64,000 nucleotides of DNA from Bretschneidera sinensis. Taxonomy: Eukaryota > Streptophyta > Magnoliopsida > Brassicales > Akaniaceae. This document shows positions 12,563-24,736 of this stretch, one piece after another. The stretch is from NCBI GenBank assembly GCA_023935145.1, contig CM043698.1, positions 22,453,501-22,517,500 on the forward strand. The letters run 5' to 3'. The notes beneath the pieces were generated by a model. That model was given only the letters and a program-made list of their open reading frames with translations. It ran no database searches and had not been told where the DNA came from. The position numbers and the translations under genes were made by a program. Each line of letters opens with the position of its first letter. The first letter of the stretch is position 1.

Positions 12563-13438
12563 TGTTGGAGTTTGTCAAAGGATTAAACCGGAGATGGAAG
12601 AATGAAGTTCAGCATGTTAAAGGAGTGCACACCAGCGTGCACCGCTGCCCAACTCTTCCTAGGCTGCGGTGGCCAGCATGGAGGATGCCTATAGGAGGTG
12701 TGCGCTGCGGCTCAGCCTCCCCCAAGCTGCGACGCCCAGAAAGGTGAGGAGTGGAGGAGATTCAGCCCTGCTCCAGGCCGCGGCTTGCCCTGTTCTAGGC
12801 CACGGCCTGAAGGCACACTGATGCACATTGGTTCAGCCTTTGTAAGGTGCGTAGATGCATGTTCAAAACACATAACATCACTTAGGATTGATGGAGGGCT
12901 AAGGTTGATTGGTCCTCAAGATCTAAGGGTGGATATTGACCCTCAAGATTGGTCAAGAAGTTGGTGCACTACATAAAAGGGTCACCTAACTTCAATCTCA
13001 ATAATATAACACATTGTGACATACAAGTGATCATCATACAAGAGAGTTAAAGTGCAAGTGTGAGAGTGCAAAGACACAAAACACAAAGAGGCACTAGAAT
13101 AGATCTCAAAAGAAAGGCTTGTTGTAGAGAAAAAAAGTAGTATAGATTGTGGGTAGAGTGCTTTTGTAATAGTTCTATCACTTTCTTTCTTCTCTTCTTG
13201 ATTCTTCAAGAACTTGGGTTTCTTGCAGTGGAGTTACTGTAACTTGTAAGAACTCATTGGTTTAGTGCAGAGAGTTCAGAGGAACTCACAGGGACGTAGG
13301 CTATTGCTGAACATCGATAACAAATTGCTTGTTCTTTTCTTTCTTGCTTTGGTTGCTGTATTTGTTTGTACAAGTCATTCTATACTTAGGTGTTTGGAAG
13401 ACCATCACCTGGGCATCTTGAGAGGTGGTTTCCCAACA
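12563..13438 (+). mobile_element. copia-1 5' LTR (original element)
   Basis: 876 bp, TGTTGGAG...CCCAACA, preceded by ATTAT. It is nearly identical to 5842-6717 and more different from the element's own 3' LTR (27777-28638). That is expected if the two 5' LTRs are recent duplicates while the 5' and 3' LTRs have diverged since insertion. Confidence 0.9.
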
Positions 13439-13679
13439 ATGGTATCGGAGCTTGCACAGCTGGGTATCGGAGCGACATAAGGTATCGGAGCAAGACTTCA
13501 AGAATTAAAGAACAACTTCTTGAGTGATTCAAGAACAGAGTAAAGATCAAGATTAGATCATGTTCTTGAGAGTGATTCAAGAACGGTGTTGAGATCAATC
13601 TTCGATCTTGTTCTTGAGGTTTAGAAGAAGTTGGAAAGCATTTGTGGGTGTTGCACAAATTTGGGATCATCTCCGCAAG

Positions 13680-15760
13680 ATGGGTTCAAATTTCATTGTT
13701 CAGAAGTTTGATGGAAAGGGAGATTTTTCCCTGTGAAAGCGGAAGATCAAGGCTGTTCTTATGAAACAAAAGGTGGACTTAGCTATTGGAGAAGATGATG
13801 CTTTTCCAGCAAGTATCACGGAGGACCAGTGGATTGAGATGAAGAAGATGGCATACAACACCATTTTCTTGCACATATCGGTTAGTGTCACAAAGGAATG
13901 CAGAGACTCGAAAGATCTTGCTGTCATATGGAAGAAACTAGATGAGTTGTTTCTTACCAAAACTCTCCCTAATAAGATTTATCTTCTTAAAAAAATCTTT
14001 GCTTTTAAAATGGATCCTAATAAAGAGTTGCAAGAAATTTTGATGTGTTTAACAAAATAGTTCAAGATTTGATTAGTTGTAGTATAAAGTTCCCGGATGT
14101 ACAATTGGATGTTATTTTGTTAAATTCTCTTCTTGTTGTTTTGAGAGTTTGATTAATGCTATTGAATATGGAAGAGATACACTAACCAAGGAAATTATGA
14201 TAAATGCTATAAGGGCTCATGATTTCAAAGCCAAGATGAAGGAAGCATCAAGTGGAGAAGGGCTGATCATTAGAGGAAGGCCAGTAACTCGGAATGGCAG
14301 TAGCAACCATGGCAACTACACGGAGAAATCAAAGGGTAGAGGGCAGAGCCATGGGAGAGCATATTTCAAACCAAGATTTGTAGGAAAGAGGTGCTTCTAC
14401 TGCAACAAGGAGGGTCACTTCAAGAAAGATTGCAAGAAGAGGTTGTAGGATGAGAGAGGGAGTAGCCAAACCAACAATGGAAAGGCTTTGGCTGCCAAAG
14501 GAGAACAACAAGATGATGTTCTTGTTGTGTGCTCAAATGTGAGCAGGAGGCAAGGCAGCGAGAAATGAATCCTAGATTTCGGGTGCACTTATCACATGTG
14601 CCCTCACAAGGAATGGTTCAAGAATTTCAAGGAAATCAATGATGGAAGGGTTTTCTTGGGGAATGACAATTCTTGCCAAGTGAGGGGGATAGGAGACATC
14701 CAGCTGAGGATGTTTGATGGAGTCACAAGGCTACTGCGAAATGTAAGGTAACTCCAGGATTTGAGGAGGAATTTGATCTCATTGGGGCAGCTGGATTCCA
14801 TGAGATATACATACAAGGCAGAGGGAGGAAAGATCAAGGTGACCAAGGGATCTTTGGTAGTGATCAAAGCAGCAATAAAAGAAGGACTCTATGAGATGAT
14901 TGGAGAGACAGAAATCAAGGATCAAACAGTAAGCTTGATGGCTGAGATGGATAGGGCAACCTTTTGGTACACTCGCTTGGGACATATGAGCGAAAAGGGC
15001 CTGTAAGTTCTTAACAATAATGATCTACTTGGTGGTGATAAAGTAGAGAAATTGGATTTCTGCGAGTGTTGCGTTCTTGGGAAGCAACACTGGGTCAGCT
15101 TCAACACCGGAGTGCACAAGTCTAAGGGCATTATTGACTACATTCATTCGGACATTTAGGGATTAGCAAGAACACCAACACAGAGAGGTAACTTTTACTT
15201 TCTGTCTTTAATTGATGATTATTCAAGAAAGGTTTGGGTTTATTTGCTTAAAAATAAATCAGATGCTTTGAATAAATTTGTGGTGTGGAAAAAGTTGCTG
15301 GAGACTCAAACGGGTAGGGTAGTTAAGGCTTTACGAACCGATAATGGCTTAGAATTTTGCAATAAGGATTTTGATAAATTCTATAAGTTAAATGGCATTC
15401 TAAGACATAGAATGGTTGTAAAAACACCTCAGCAAAATTGAGTTACTGAGAGGATGAATAGAACCCTTATGGAAAAGGTTAGGTGCATGTTAATTGGGTC
15501 CGGTTTACCAAAATATTTTTGGGGGAAGCTGTGTCTACTACTGCATACTTGGTAAATAGATCACCCTCTAGAGCTTTAGAGCTCAAGACTCCCATGGAGA
15601 TGTGGAGTGGGAAACCCCTTGAGTTGAGCAACCTTAGGACTTTTGGGTGTGCTGCATTTGCACATCAAAAGGATGATAAACTTAACCCAAGGTCTAGAAA
15701 ATGTGTATTTCTAGGGTATGGTGATGGGGTTAAGGGGTATAAGTTATGGTCCTTAGAACC
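13680..15760 (+). pseudogene. copia-1 gag-pol 5' half (original element)
   Basis: Same content as 6959-9041: gag start at 13680, TGA at codon 19, zinc knuckle near 14388-14430, protease and integrase with shared stops. Two 1-bp deletions are private to this copy, in GCAAGATAATTT (near 14033) and CTTGATTGTT (near 14132). They split gag into 13761-14060 and 14149-14448. The reading continues after the nested element at 25841: the 15751-15760 codons (SLEP) are followed by PKGMKLIISR on the other side. Confidence 0.85.
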
Positions 15761-16932
15761 TGTTGACCCTCACCCGTATTTTAATGATGACAAGACACAA
15801 CTGTTATTATATTAACTAAGTGTAGTAAGCAACAAAAGCGTTCAACCAAGGATCAAAGTTCAAGAACTCAAACCGAATCAAAGTATCAAGTGAAGACTGA
15901 AGAACTAATATAGGTTTAAGGTTTTAGAACCAATATAAGTCTCACTTATACACTGTAATAGCTTGTTCAATGGCTCGAACAAAAAAGGTTTTCTAAATCT
16001 ATCGTTTTAAAACAAACATTTTAAATTAAAGACAGAAAAACTGGGTTGGAAGACAACCCAGTCGACTGGGTACATATACCAGTCGACTGGTATATGAGAC
16101 AGTATGTCTCCAGTCGACTGGGTCATTCATACCAATCGACTGGTAAAATGGACAGTAAGTCCCCAGTCTACTAGATGAAAAATATCAGTCGACTGGATAC
16201 CCAGAAGGTCTGAAAACGTGAATTGTTCAAGTGAACCCAGTCGACTTGTATCACGACCCAGTCGACTGGTAGTTCAAAAATATGACCGTTGGACTCCAAA
16301 TCTGAACGTTTTAAAGCAAATCTTTTTCAAAATAAAGTCCTAACGGCCATATTAATTGATTGCTATATAAACACATTCATTTAAGCATTCAATAACAGGC
16401 TGAATACATTCAAAAAGAGTTGATCTCACACAATCAAGTTTTTATACTCTTGAAACACAAAAAGCTTTGAAATATTCTTATTGAGCCATTCTTCAAGCTT
16501 TACTTTGAAAGAGAGACATTATTCAGTTGTATAAGCTTCCATTAGCTGTTTCTCTACTATTTACTTTGCATCATCTTTGTAAAAGGATTACTTCCGAAAT
16601 GAAGGGGATTACTTCCAAGAGGAAGAGGATAGCTTCCGAGAGGAAGGGATTGTAAGGTTTGTACAACACCGGGGAAGTTGTACGACTAAGTTACTTAGTG
16701 GATTACTTCAAGGAGTTTCTTGAAGAGAGTGGACGTAGGGTCGGAACGAATCCGATATTGCCGAACCACTATAATCTGAGTTTGCATCCTCTTCTCTCTA
16801 AACTCTTTATTTACAACACATTACTTGTTTTAATTATTTGCTGCTTATTCATTTTTATAATATTGTATTAATTCAGCAAAAAGATTTAAAAACCCAATTC
16901 ACCCCCCTCTTGGGTTGAAACCTCGATCTACA
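15761..16932 (+). mobile_element. SIRE 5' LTR with palindrome array and TATA box
   Basis: 1172 bp, TGTTGACC...CGATCTACA. Between about 16057 and 16270, U3 carries roughly eight full or near copies of the 12-bp palindrome CCAGTCGACTGG. A TATA box (TATATAAA, 16364-16371) lies about 95 bp after the last one. Downstream are GGATTACTTCCGA-like repeats (16585-16645) and the pyrimidine-rich end. The LTR is 73 bp longer than the 3' LTR, chiefly in the palindrome array. Confidence 0.92.
16364..16371 (+). promoter_or_regulatory. TATA box of SIRE 5' LTR
   Basis: TATATAAA, conserved at 25266-25273 in the 3' LTR; it marks the probable U3/R border region. Confidence 0.75.
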
Positions 16933-16934
16933 AT

Positions 16935-16946
16935 TGGTATCAGAGC
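16935..16946 (+). other. SIRE primer-binding site
   Basis: TGGTATCAGAGC, two bases after the LTR end; initiator-Met tRNA type. Confidence 0.92.
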
Positions 16947-16987
16947 TTAGTTCTCATATTTAGGCTTAAAATCCTTGAGTTGATCCA

Positions 16988-17600
16988 ATGGTAGCAAATA
17001 GCTACTCTGAGGGACACTCTTATACTAGACCACATTTGTTCAATGGCTCCAATTATAACTGTTGGAAAAACAGAATGAAAATCTTTGTCAAATGACAAGA
17101 TTACAATCTATGGAGAATCATTGAAGAAGGACCTAGAATTCCTTCAAAAGAAATAGTTATTGGAGAGACTCTTCATACAATACCAAAAACTCAAAACTGA
17201 GTACACTGACGAGGATTATAAAACGATGTCTCTCAATAGCAGAGCAACATGTATGTTACATTGTGCATTAGATATTTCTGAATATAATAAAATATCTGCA
17301 TGCGTTTCTGCTAAAGAGATATGGGACAAATTACAAGTCACATATGAAGGAACTAGTGAAGTTAAAAAGTCAAAAATTTACATGCTAATTTCTGAGTATG
17401 AAGCCTTTAAAATGTCTCCTGACGAAACTATTTCTGAAATGCACTCACGGTTCACCACTATTATAAATGGTTTAAAACTGCTTGGTAAGAATATTGAGGA
17501 GGTTGAACTAACCAGAAAAAATCTTGAGATCTCTGCCACCAGAATGGAAACCAAAGAGGACAGCCATATAAGAGGCCAAAAATCTTGACAAACTGGATGT
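16988..17600 (+). pseudogene. SIRE gag N-terminal region (UBN2/DUF4219-like), broken
   Basis: The ATG at 16988 gives MVANSYSEGHSYTRPHLFNG and the typical gag start YNCWKNRMKIFVK, then a TGA near 17093 (expected Trp or similar). A frame change follows: the next 142-residue stretch (17160-17588) is in another frame and carries the UBN2-type segment (AKEIWDKLQVTYEGTSEVKKSK...EYEAFKM, then HSRFTTIINGLKLLG). A second frame change near 17500-17620 leads into the rest of gag. At least two frameshifts and a stop are therefore needed to explain it. Role when intact: capsid/nucleocapsid protein forming virus-like particles. Confidence 0.8.
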
Positions 17601-17622
17601 TGAGACACTACTTGGGTCATTA

Positions 17623-18984
17623 TTGACGTATGAGATGGAAAAAATGACTCCCATCATCAATAATGATGAGAAGAAGAAAAAGTATATTGCTCTCAAAGCT
17701 TCTACGAGCAGCAAAGAAATGGAATCAGAAAAAGAAGCTGAGAGCAGCGAGGACGATGGTGAAATGGCATTGATCACCAAACAATTTCACAGGTTCTTGA
17801 ACAAAAGCAAGAAACCTTACACAAAAGATTTCACTCCGAAAAAGGAACCGCTTATGTGCTATGGCTGCAAGAAGCCCGGTCACATTAGAGCTGATTGTCC
17901 GGTTTCAAACAAACCATACAAGGGCTTCAAAAAGAAAGCTATGGTAGCAACTACCTGGAGCGATGACGAAGAAGATGAGTCATCAGACAAAGAAATCGGA
18001 CACGAGGAAATTGCTAACCTTTGTTTGATGGCAATCGACAATGAAAGTGAGGTGACATCTTCTCCTTTTTCTAAAAATAATATTGTGAGTAGTAGTGAAG
18101 AATTGCTAGAAGTAATAAATGAAATGCATGAGGAATTAAAGAAATTTGATTCTAGAAATTCTGTTCCCAAGAAAGAGGTATCATCTCTCTCTAAAGAGAT
18201 GATAAGTCTTAGAGAAGAAAAAGAAAAATTATCATCTTTACTGTATGATTCTTCTCAAGATTTTCTCAAAGATGAAAATGAGAATTTGAAAAATAAAATT
18301 TCTGAATTAAATAGCACTATATCAAGACTTATGCTTGGTAAAGAAAAACTTGATGAAGTGCTTTCTTCCCAAAGATTAAGTGGAGGAAAATCTGGTGTAG
18401 GATACTCTCCTTTGGGAAAGCAAAAATCAAAAGAGAGCTTATTCATGAAAGCCTCATGTGTAAGTGAAGCCTCTACTTCAAGAAACCCTAGCAAGATTAA
18501 AAGCATTCCCTCATTAAATGCTAGGAATTCAAATGTTCATCCAAAAATGAAGCAACCTAGAAATTCACATGCTTATATGTATGCACACTCTAGAAATGGT
18601 TATACACATCCTAGAAATAACCAACATGTACATAATCAACATATGAATTCTGCACATGCTCATCCTAGGAATTACCATCATGGTTATCCTAGAAATAATT
18701 TGCATACATATGCTAGCATGTATCCTAGAATGCATCATCATTCATTTTCTGGAAATGACATGTATTTTCATATTCCTTACCATAGAAACATGTATCCTAG
18801 GAATTATTATCCTAAGGATTATAGGAATGCACATGTAAGATATCCTAGAAATTTTAACTACTATCATCCTAGGATTGTGCATCATCAATATGTCTATAGA
18901 TCACCATATACTGTTAAGAAAGTTTGGGTTCCAAAAGGAACCATGTTTTCTAGGACTAACCCCGAAGGACCCAAGAAATTTTGA
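17623..18984 (+). pseudogene. SIRE gag C-terminal region: zinc knuckle, coiled coil, His/Asn/Arg/Tyr-rich repeats
   Basis: Open for 453 codons. An acidic stretch at residues 35-47 precedes a CCHC knuckle at residues 79-92 (CYGCKKPGHIRADC). A second acidic patch (about 112-128) leads into a Glu/Lys/Leu/Ser-rich segment (about 165-255) likely to form coiled coil. Residues about 300-430 are dominated by repeated HPRN/YPRN units spaced by His and Tyr. Similar long extensions are typical of SIRE gag. The TGA at 18982-18984 sits where the family reads W in a K-x-W-V-P-K context and is in frame with pol, so gag and pol were probably one frame originally. Confidence 0.8.
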
Positions 18985-19023
18985 GTACCTAAAAGTGCTA
19001 TCGTATATCCTTGTGTGATGTAG

Positions 19024-22000
19024 ATTTGCCTCCACACCAAGGAGAAAGGTAAATGTTGGTACCTTGATAGCGGATGCTCGAAGCACATGACCGGTGATAA
19101 AAGCGTATTCAAGGAGCTAACTCTAAGAGATGGTGGACTTGTGACCATTGGAGACAATACTAAAATAAAGATCATCGGGCATAGAAAAGTCGGTAATGAT
19201 TTCTCAACCTTAGATAATGTATTGCTAGTACAATGCCTTAAGCCAAATTTACTTAGCATTAGTCAGTTATATGACAAAGGATACAAAGTCACATTTGAGA
19301 CCTCTTATTGTCTAGTTATAGACATCAAGAGCAACAAGATCAAATTCATTGGCCATAGACATGAAAATGTCTACATAGTTGATTTGAAATCCTTGCATTC
19401 TGAAAATGAAAAATGTTTTCCTGCTTTTAGTGAAAATCCATGGCTATGGCATAGAAGGCTTGGTCATGTAAACATGAACTTGCTAAAAATCGTTTCAAGA
19501 AAAAATTTAGTTATTGGACTTCCTAAAATCAATTTTGAAAAAGAAAAAGTTTGCAATGCTTGTCAAATGGGAAAACAAAGTAGGATTTATTTTAAAGCAA
19601 AAAATATAGTCTCAACTACTAGACCTTTGGAGCTTTTGCATATAGACTTATTTGGTCTAATTAGTACCATTAGTCTAGGTGGCCATCAATATGCTCTTGT
19701 TATTGTTGATTACTATTCAATATATACCTTTGTTATTTTTATTGCTTACAAGGATGAAGCTTTCAAAGGATTTGAAAATTTTTGCAAAAAGGTACAAAAT
19801 GAAAAGGGAATTTGTATTTCAAGCATAAGAAGTGATCATGGCAAAGAATTTGAAAATCAAAGCTTTTCAAAATTTTGTGATGAAAATGGAATTAATCACA
19901 ACTTTTCAGCTCCTAGAACTCCTCAACAAAATGGAGTTGTTGAGAGGAAAAATAGAGTTCTAGAAGAATTTTCAAGAACTATGCTTTGTGAAAATAGTTT
20001 ACCAAAATACTTTTGGGCTGAAGCCGTGAATACTTCTTGCTATATATTAAATAGAATTTTGATAAGGCCTCTGCTTGATAGAACTCCATATGATCTATGG
20101 AAAGGGAGAAAACCCAATATTTCCTATTTTCGTGCTTTTGGTAGTAAATGCTTCATCTTAAATAACAATAAAACTAACTTGGGTAAATTTGATTCTAAGA
20201 CGGATGAAGGAATATTTTTAGGATATTCAACTACTAGTAAGGCTTATAGAGTTTTCAATAAGAGAACTTTAGTGGTAGAAGAATCTGTACATATAACTAT
20301 TGATGAATCTAACCCAATGAGTAGTAGAGAAGTTTCCTTTAAAGATGATGCAGATTTTATTCCAAGAATGGAAACTCCTACTCCCATTGTTGACCCAAAA
20401 GAGAGTTCACCTCAAGCTAATGAAGAGATGAAAACTCCCAATTTGGACCAACCATCCTCAAGTCAACAAGAGGAAAGTCTACCCAAAGATTGGAGGTATG
20501 TAAATTATCATCCAATTGATCAAGTGATTAGTGATCCTTCACAAGGGGTAAGAACTCGCTCTTCCATTAGAAATATTTGCAATTTTGTAGCTTATTTGTC
20601 TCAAGTAGAACCTAAGACATTTATAGAAGCTGAAAAAGATAGTGATTGGATAATTGCAATGCAGAAAGAGATAAATCAATTTGAGAGAAGCAATGTTTGG
20701 AAACTAGTTCCAAGACCTAAAGATCATTCAATAATTGAAACTAAATGCGTATATAGAAATAAAATGGATGAAAATGCTATAGTAACTAGAAATAAGGCTA
20801 GACTAGTTGCTAAGGGGTATAATCAAGAAGAAGGAATAGACTTTGATGAAACCTATGCTCCCGTAGCTAGATTAGAAGCTATTCGAATGTTATTAACCTT
20901 TGCATGCTTTAATAAATTTAAGCTATTTCAAATGGATGTGAAAAATGCCTTTTTAAATGGCTTTATAGAAGAAAAGGTTTATGTTGAGCAACCTCTTGGA
21001 TTTGAAAATCGTAGTCTTCCAAATCATGTCTACAAGCTTTCTAAAGCTCTATATGGGTTGAAGCAAGCTCCAAGAGCATGGTATGAAAGACTAAGTAAAT
21101 TTTTGATTGACAATGATTTTGTAAGAGGTAGAATAGACATAACTCTCTTCACAAAAACTCATAAAAATGACACTTTGATAGTTCAAATATATGTTGATGA
21201 TATTATATTTGGTGTTACTAATGAGTCTATGTGTCAAGAGTTTAAAAAGTGCATGCAAGGTGAATTTGAAATGAGCATGATGGGAGAACTTACCTACTTC
21301 CTTGGACTTCAAATCAAGCAACTAAGAGGAGGCATCTTCATCAATCAACAGAAGTACATTAAGGACCTACTAAAGAGGTTTGGGATGGAAAGCTCAAAGC
21401 CACTTGGAACGCCTATGAGCACAACTACTAAACTTGATCTTGATGAAGGAGGTAAAACTGTAGATTCTAAATATTATAGAAGCATGATAGGTGCTTTACT
21501 TTATTTGACTGCAAGTAGACCTGATATAATGTTCAGTGTATGCATGTGTGCTAGATTTCAGGCTAATCCTAAGGAATCACATGTAGTTGCAGTGAAAAGA
21601 ATCCTTAGATATCTACAAGGAACCTAAACCATAGGATTATGGTACTCTAGAGATTCATCTTTTGTGCTTGTAGGTTATTCAGATGCTGATTTTGCTGGAT
21701 GTAGGTTAGATAGAAAAAGCACAAGTGGTACATGCCAATTCTTATGAGCTATGTTAACCTCTTGGTTTTCCAAGAAACAAAATTCCGTTGCACTATCAAC
21801 CGCTGAAGCGGAATACGTTGCAGCCGGAAGTTGTTGTGCCCAAGTATTATGGATGACAACAACTAGAAGACTATGGCATGAACCTAAAAAACATCCCAAT
21901 ATTTTGTGATAATACTAGTGCTATCAACCTAACCAAGGACCCTATTCAGCACTCTAGAACAAAACACATAGAAATAAGGCATCATTTCTTAAGAGATCAT

Positions 22001-22144
22001 GCTAAAAAAGGTAACATAAGACAATAATTCATACCTTCAGAAGATCAAATAGCTGACATTCTTACAAAACCTCTAGGTGAAGATAGTTTTTGTAAGATAA
22101 GAATGTTAATGGGATTGCTGGATTATGATAAACTGAATATCTGA
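19024..22144 (+). pseudogene. SIRE pol: protease, integrase, reverse transcriptase, RNase H
   Basis: The protease motif WYLDSGCSKHMTGD has its DSG at 19066-19074, just after an in-frame TAG at 19021-19023. From 19087 the frame stays open for 846 codons. Integrase has the HHCC region (HRRLGHVNMN...CNACQMG) and the D, D, E residues in VIVDYYS, RSDHGKEF and QNGVVERKN. RT carries KARLVAKGYNQEEGIDFDETYAPVA split motifs and the YVDD catalytic box (near 21190). The frame breaks at 21627. RNase H (GYSDADFAG, ALSTAEAEYVAA) and the C-terminus (EIRHHFLRDH, ADILTKPL) continue to about 22144 with a stop and frameshifts. It was an enzyme set for reverse transcription and integration, now inactive. Confidence 0.9.
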
Positions 22145-22287
22145 TTGCTTCATAATTCATCATTTGCATGTTTGACATCTAGTGAAAGAGTATTAATTCT
22201 TGTTTAAATATTTATCTCCCTCACTCAAGATGTCATAGATAAACAAATTTCGTGCTATATTTAAAGACTGGAAATTTTCATAAGGGT

Positions 22288-22600
22288 CCAGTCGACTGGT
22301 GAATCTATACCAGACGACTGGTAAGTCACTGCCCTTTCATCCAGTCCACTGGTAAGTCTCTGTCTCTTCTTCCATATGACTGGTAAATCCTGTCCAAAAG
22401 TCTGGTATCTGTAGACCCTATTTGGAGCCAATTTCTTGAAAATCAGTTGTCATCCAGTCAACTGGTCAATTCAATCCAGTCGACTGTAATCTTACTGTCA
22501 GTTCACCCAGTCGACTGGCTCATAAACCTAGTCGACTGGTATGAAAACTGTTCATCTTTCCAAAGCTACCCAGTCGACTGGTATCACGATTCTATATAAG
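22288..22600 (+). promoter_or_regulatory. Internal palindrome array plus TATA box upstream of the third SIRE ORF
   Basis: Between pol and ORF3, full or near copies of CCAGTCGACTGG occur at 22288-22299, 22310-22321 and several later sites, the last at 22570-22581. TATATAAG follows at 22593-22600, about 210 bp before the ORF3 ATG. Motif and layout match the LTR U3. Interpretation as an internal promoter is inference; the array and TATA box are directly visible. Confidence 0.6.
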
Positions 22601-22810
22601 GGACTGTTCATTTTTCTGATTTTTTACGCCATTTTCGAGCACCTCTGTTTTCTCTCTCTAGAAAAATTCACCCTTTTGATCCAAAAACCATCCAAACTTC
22701 ATCTAAACACACCGATCTACTCATCCATAAAGAGATTTTTGACTTTCTACGGTTAAAATCTCTTATTTTCACTAAAATCTTTTTTACCCTAAAACTCATT
22801 TTTCTTCAAA

Positions 22811-24103
22811 ATGAGCGATAAGATCCGTGTAAAACTCACAACAAGTGGACCTAATACGCCTAAAAAACCAAGGTCTTCAAAACCTATGGCATCGGAGTCG
22901 CGATGAAAGGGAGTAGCAGACTCATCTAGCAGAACGCCCAGAACATAGTTGGAGGAAACTCTGTTTTCTAGTCTGGCTGCTCATACGAGGTATAACTTCG
23001 TAATCCGTAATAAAAAGATCATGACGGGTAGAGTTGTTGATTTTGACTCTATTCGTCATGAAAATTTTGATATTTTACCAGCATTTGAGGCAATAAATCT
23101 GACCTCACTGGTCAGAATACATGAAAAATATTACCCGCGACTGATTCACCAGTTCTACGCGAACTTGGTGAAACCCAGTCCTCTAGCTCTGAGATTCAGA
23201 ACCAGAGTCAGTGGTGTGGAGTTTGAGGTCAACACTGACCTCTTGATGAGCATACTGAGAATCCCAGTAAGGGGGATTCAGTGGAGTCTGGATGGATGGC
23301 CAGATAGCTTTGACGTCGAGGCGGCCTGTCAGATAATCAGGGGAGACCCTAACTATGTGTACAGACCCACTACATTTCACATGTGTAGCGACATGCCCTT
23401 TGACTCAAAGATGTTTCAGCTGATTGTCAGTTGTACCATCCGCCCTAGACTCGGGAGTTGAGGGTATCTATCTAAGATAGATACGGTATTGATTTTGTGC
23501 CTTAAATCTGGGCACCACTTCAATATTTATCCTCTGCTGCTCACCAACATGATAAATGGCGAAGCGAGCGACTCTGGGTGTCTGCCTTATGGGATGCTCA
23601 TTACGCTCATACTCCAGCACTTTCAGGTGCCTCTGTCAGCCTCCGAGGCTCAGGATATTGGACCGACGGACATCATCAATGTCTCATCACTGAAGAAGAT
23701 GAGATGTGCGATTCGAGACGGCTTCCTCCATCCAAAAGTGTGGAAGCGCTTACGGATATGAGGAGATGAGAGTGATGATGATGAGAAGGAGGCTGCTGCC
23801 TATGCTGATATGGACATTGACACCCGAGAACCTCCGATTGGCGACTCGAGTGCTGGTCAGACTGGATATGGAGACATACTTCAGGCTATCTCGAGCCTTC
23901 AGATGACGATGGAGTCCGGTTTCCAGTCTATGCAGTCGGAGTACCAAAGATTGAGCTCCTCTATCGACCACCTACGGGACGACTTCGAGTTACATCGAGA
24001 GCACACGGAGGGTTCCCTAGCTGAGATTAGAGAACTTCTTCATGATGGCTCGGACTCTCCCTCTCCTTTAGTTTTTTTTTTGATTTCCTTATTATGTACT
24101 TAG
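22811..24103 (+). pseudogene. SIRE third ORF (plant-transposon-protein-like domain plus coiled coil), four nonsense codons
   Basis: One frame of 431 codons from the ATG at 22811 to the TAG before 24104, interrupted by TGA 22904, TAG 22946, TGA 23459 and TGA 23759. The central part (about residues 50-310) contains YYPRLIHQFYANL and a following VxFxVNxxLLxxILRIP pattern. This resembles the 'putative plant transposon protein' domain found in plant LTR elements (PF20167, from memory). A C-terminal segment (QAISSLQMTMESGFQSM... onward) looks like coiled coil, followed by a short hydrophobic end. SIRE elements are known for an extra, sometimes called env-like, ORF here. I see no clear signal peptide or fusion-type features. 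Every stop could arise by C to T change from CGA or CAG. Function unknown. Confidence 0.7.
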
Positions 24104-24736
24104 GGTTTTCCAGCTCTTATCACATAGCACGGACATATCTTGTATTATTTTGTCTTAGTTATGGCTCTATGATCCCGTTTATGTATTGACTTTTTATATA
24201 TGATGTTATATTTCTATTAGCCATATTTCATATATCTATTTACATTATTTGTGATATGTTTGCATAGTTTCAAACTGTTTTTATTCATGAAAATACTATG
24301 AAAGTGATAATGCTTGTATGAAAAATTTCGGTTCTTCCCGGGAAGGCTTTCGAAATCCAAATGAAGCCAAATTTCGCATACAGGTTTGTTTAATCATTCT
24401 CTAGATGACTTTAGTGGATAAATAGCTTATTTTTCGATTTCTAACCCCTTTGCTTGCTGTTGTCAAAACAGGGGAGAAAAATAAGAAAAACCGAGAAAAA
24501 CTAAATAAAATAAACCAATGCATAGATTTAGGGGGAGCACTGCTCCAAAACTTATTCGTTGATTGGTTGAGTTAATTGTGGTTGGTTGAAATATATATGA
24601 ACTGCGTTTGTCTGTTTACATGGTAGTTTTATTCGAAAAACAGAGGAGACTGTCCGATTTTTCGTAAAAATCAAACACTTAGCCTTTTTATCTGTTTTCT
24701 CATCATTAATTTTGTCATCATAAAAAAGGGGGAGAT
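24104..24736 (+). other. SIRE 3' non-coding region and polypurine tract
   Basis: About 630 bp with no ORF of note, ending in the purine run AAAAAAGGGGGAGAT (24722-24736) immediately before the 3' LTR. That is the plus-strand priming site for reverse transcription. Confidence 0.85.

Noticed and set aside
16659..16871. 70-codon ORF in the SIRE LTR (also at 25561)
   Set aside because: Lies in R-U5, no start context or domain; likely incidental.
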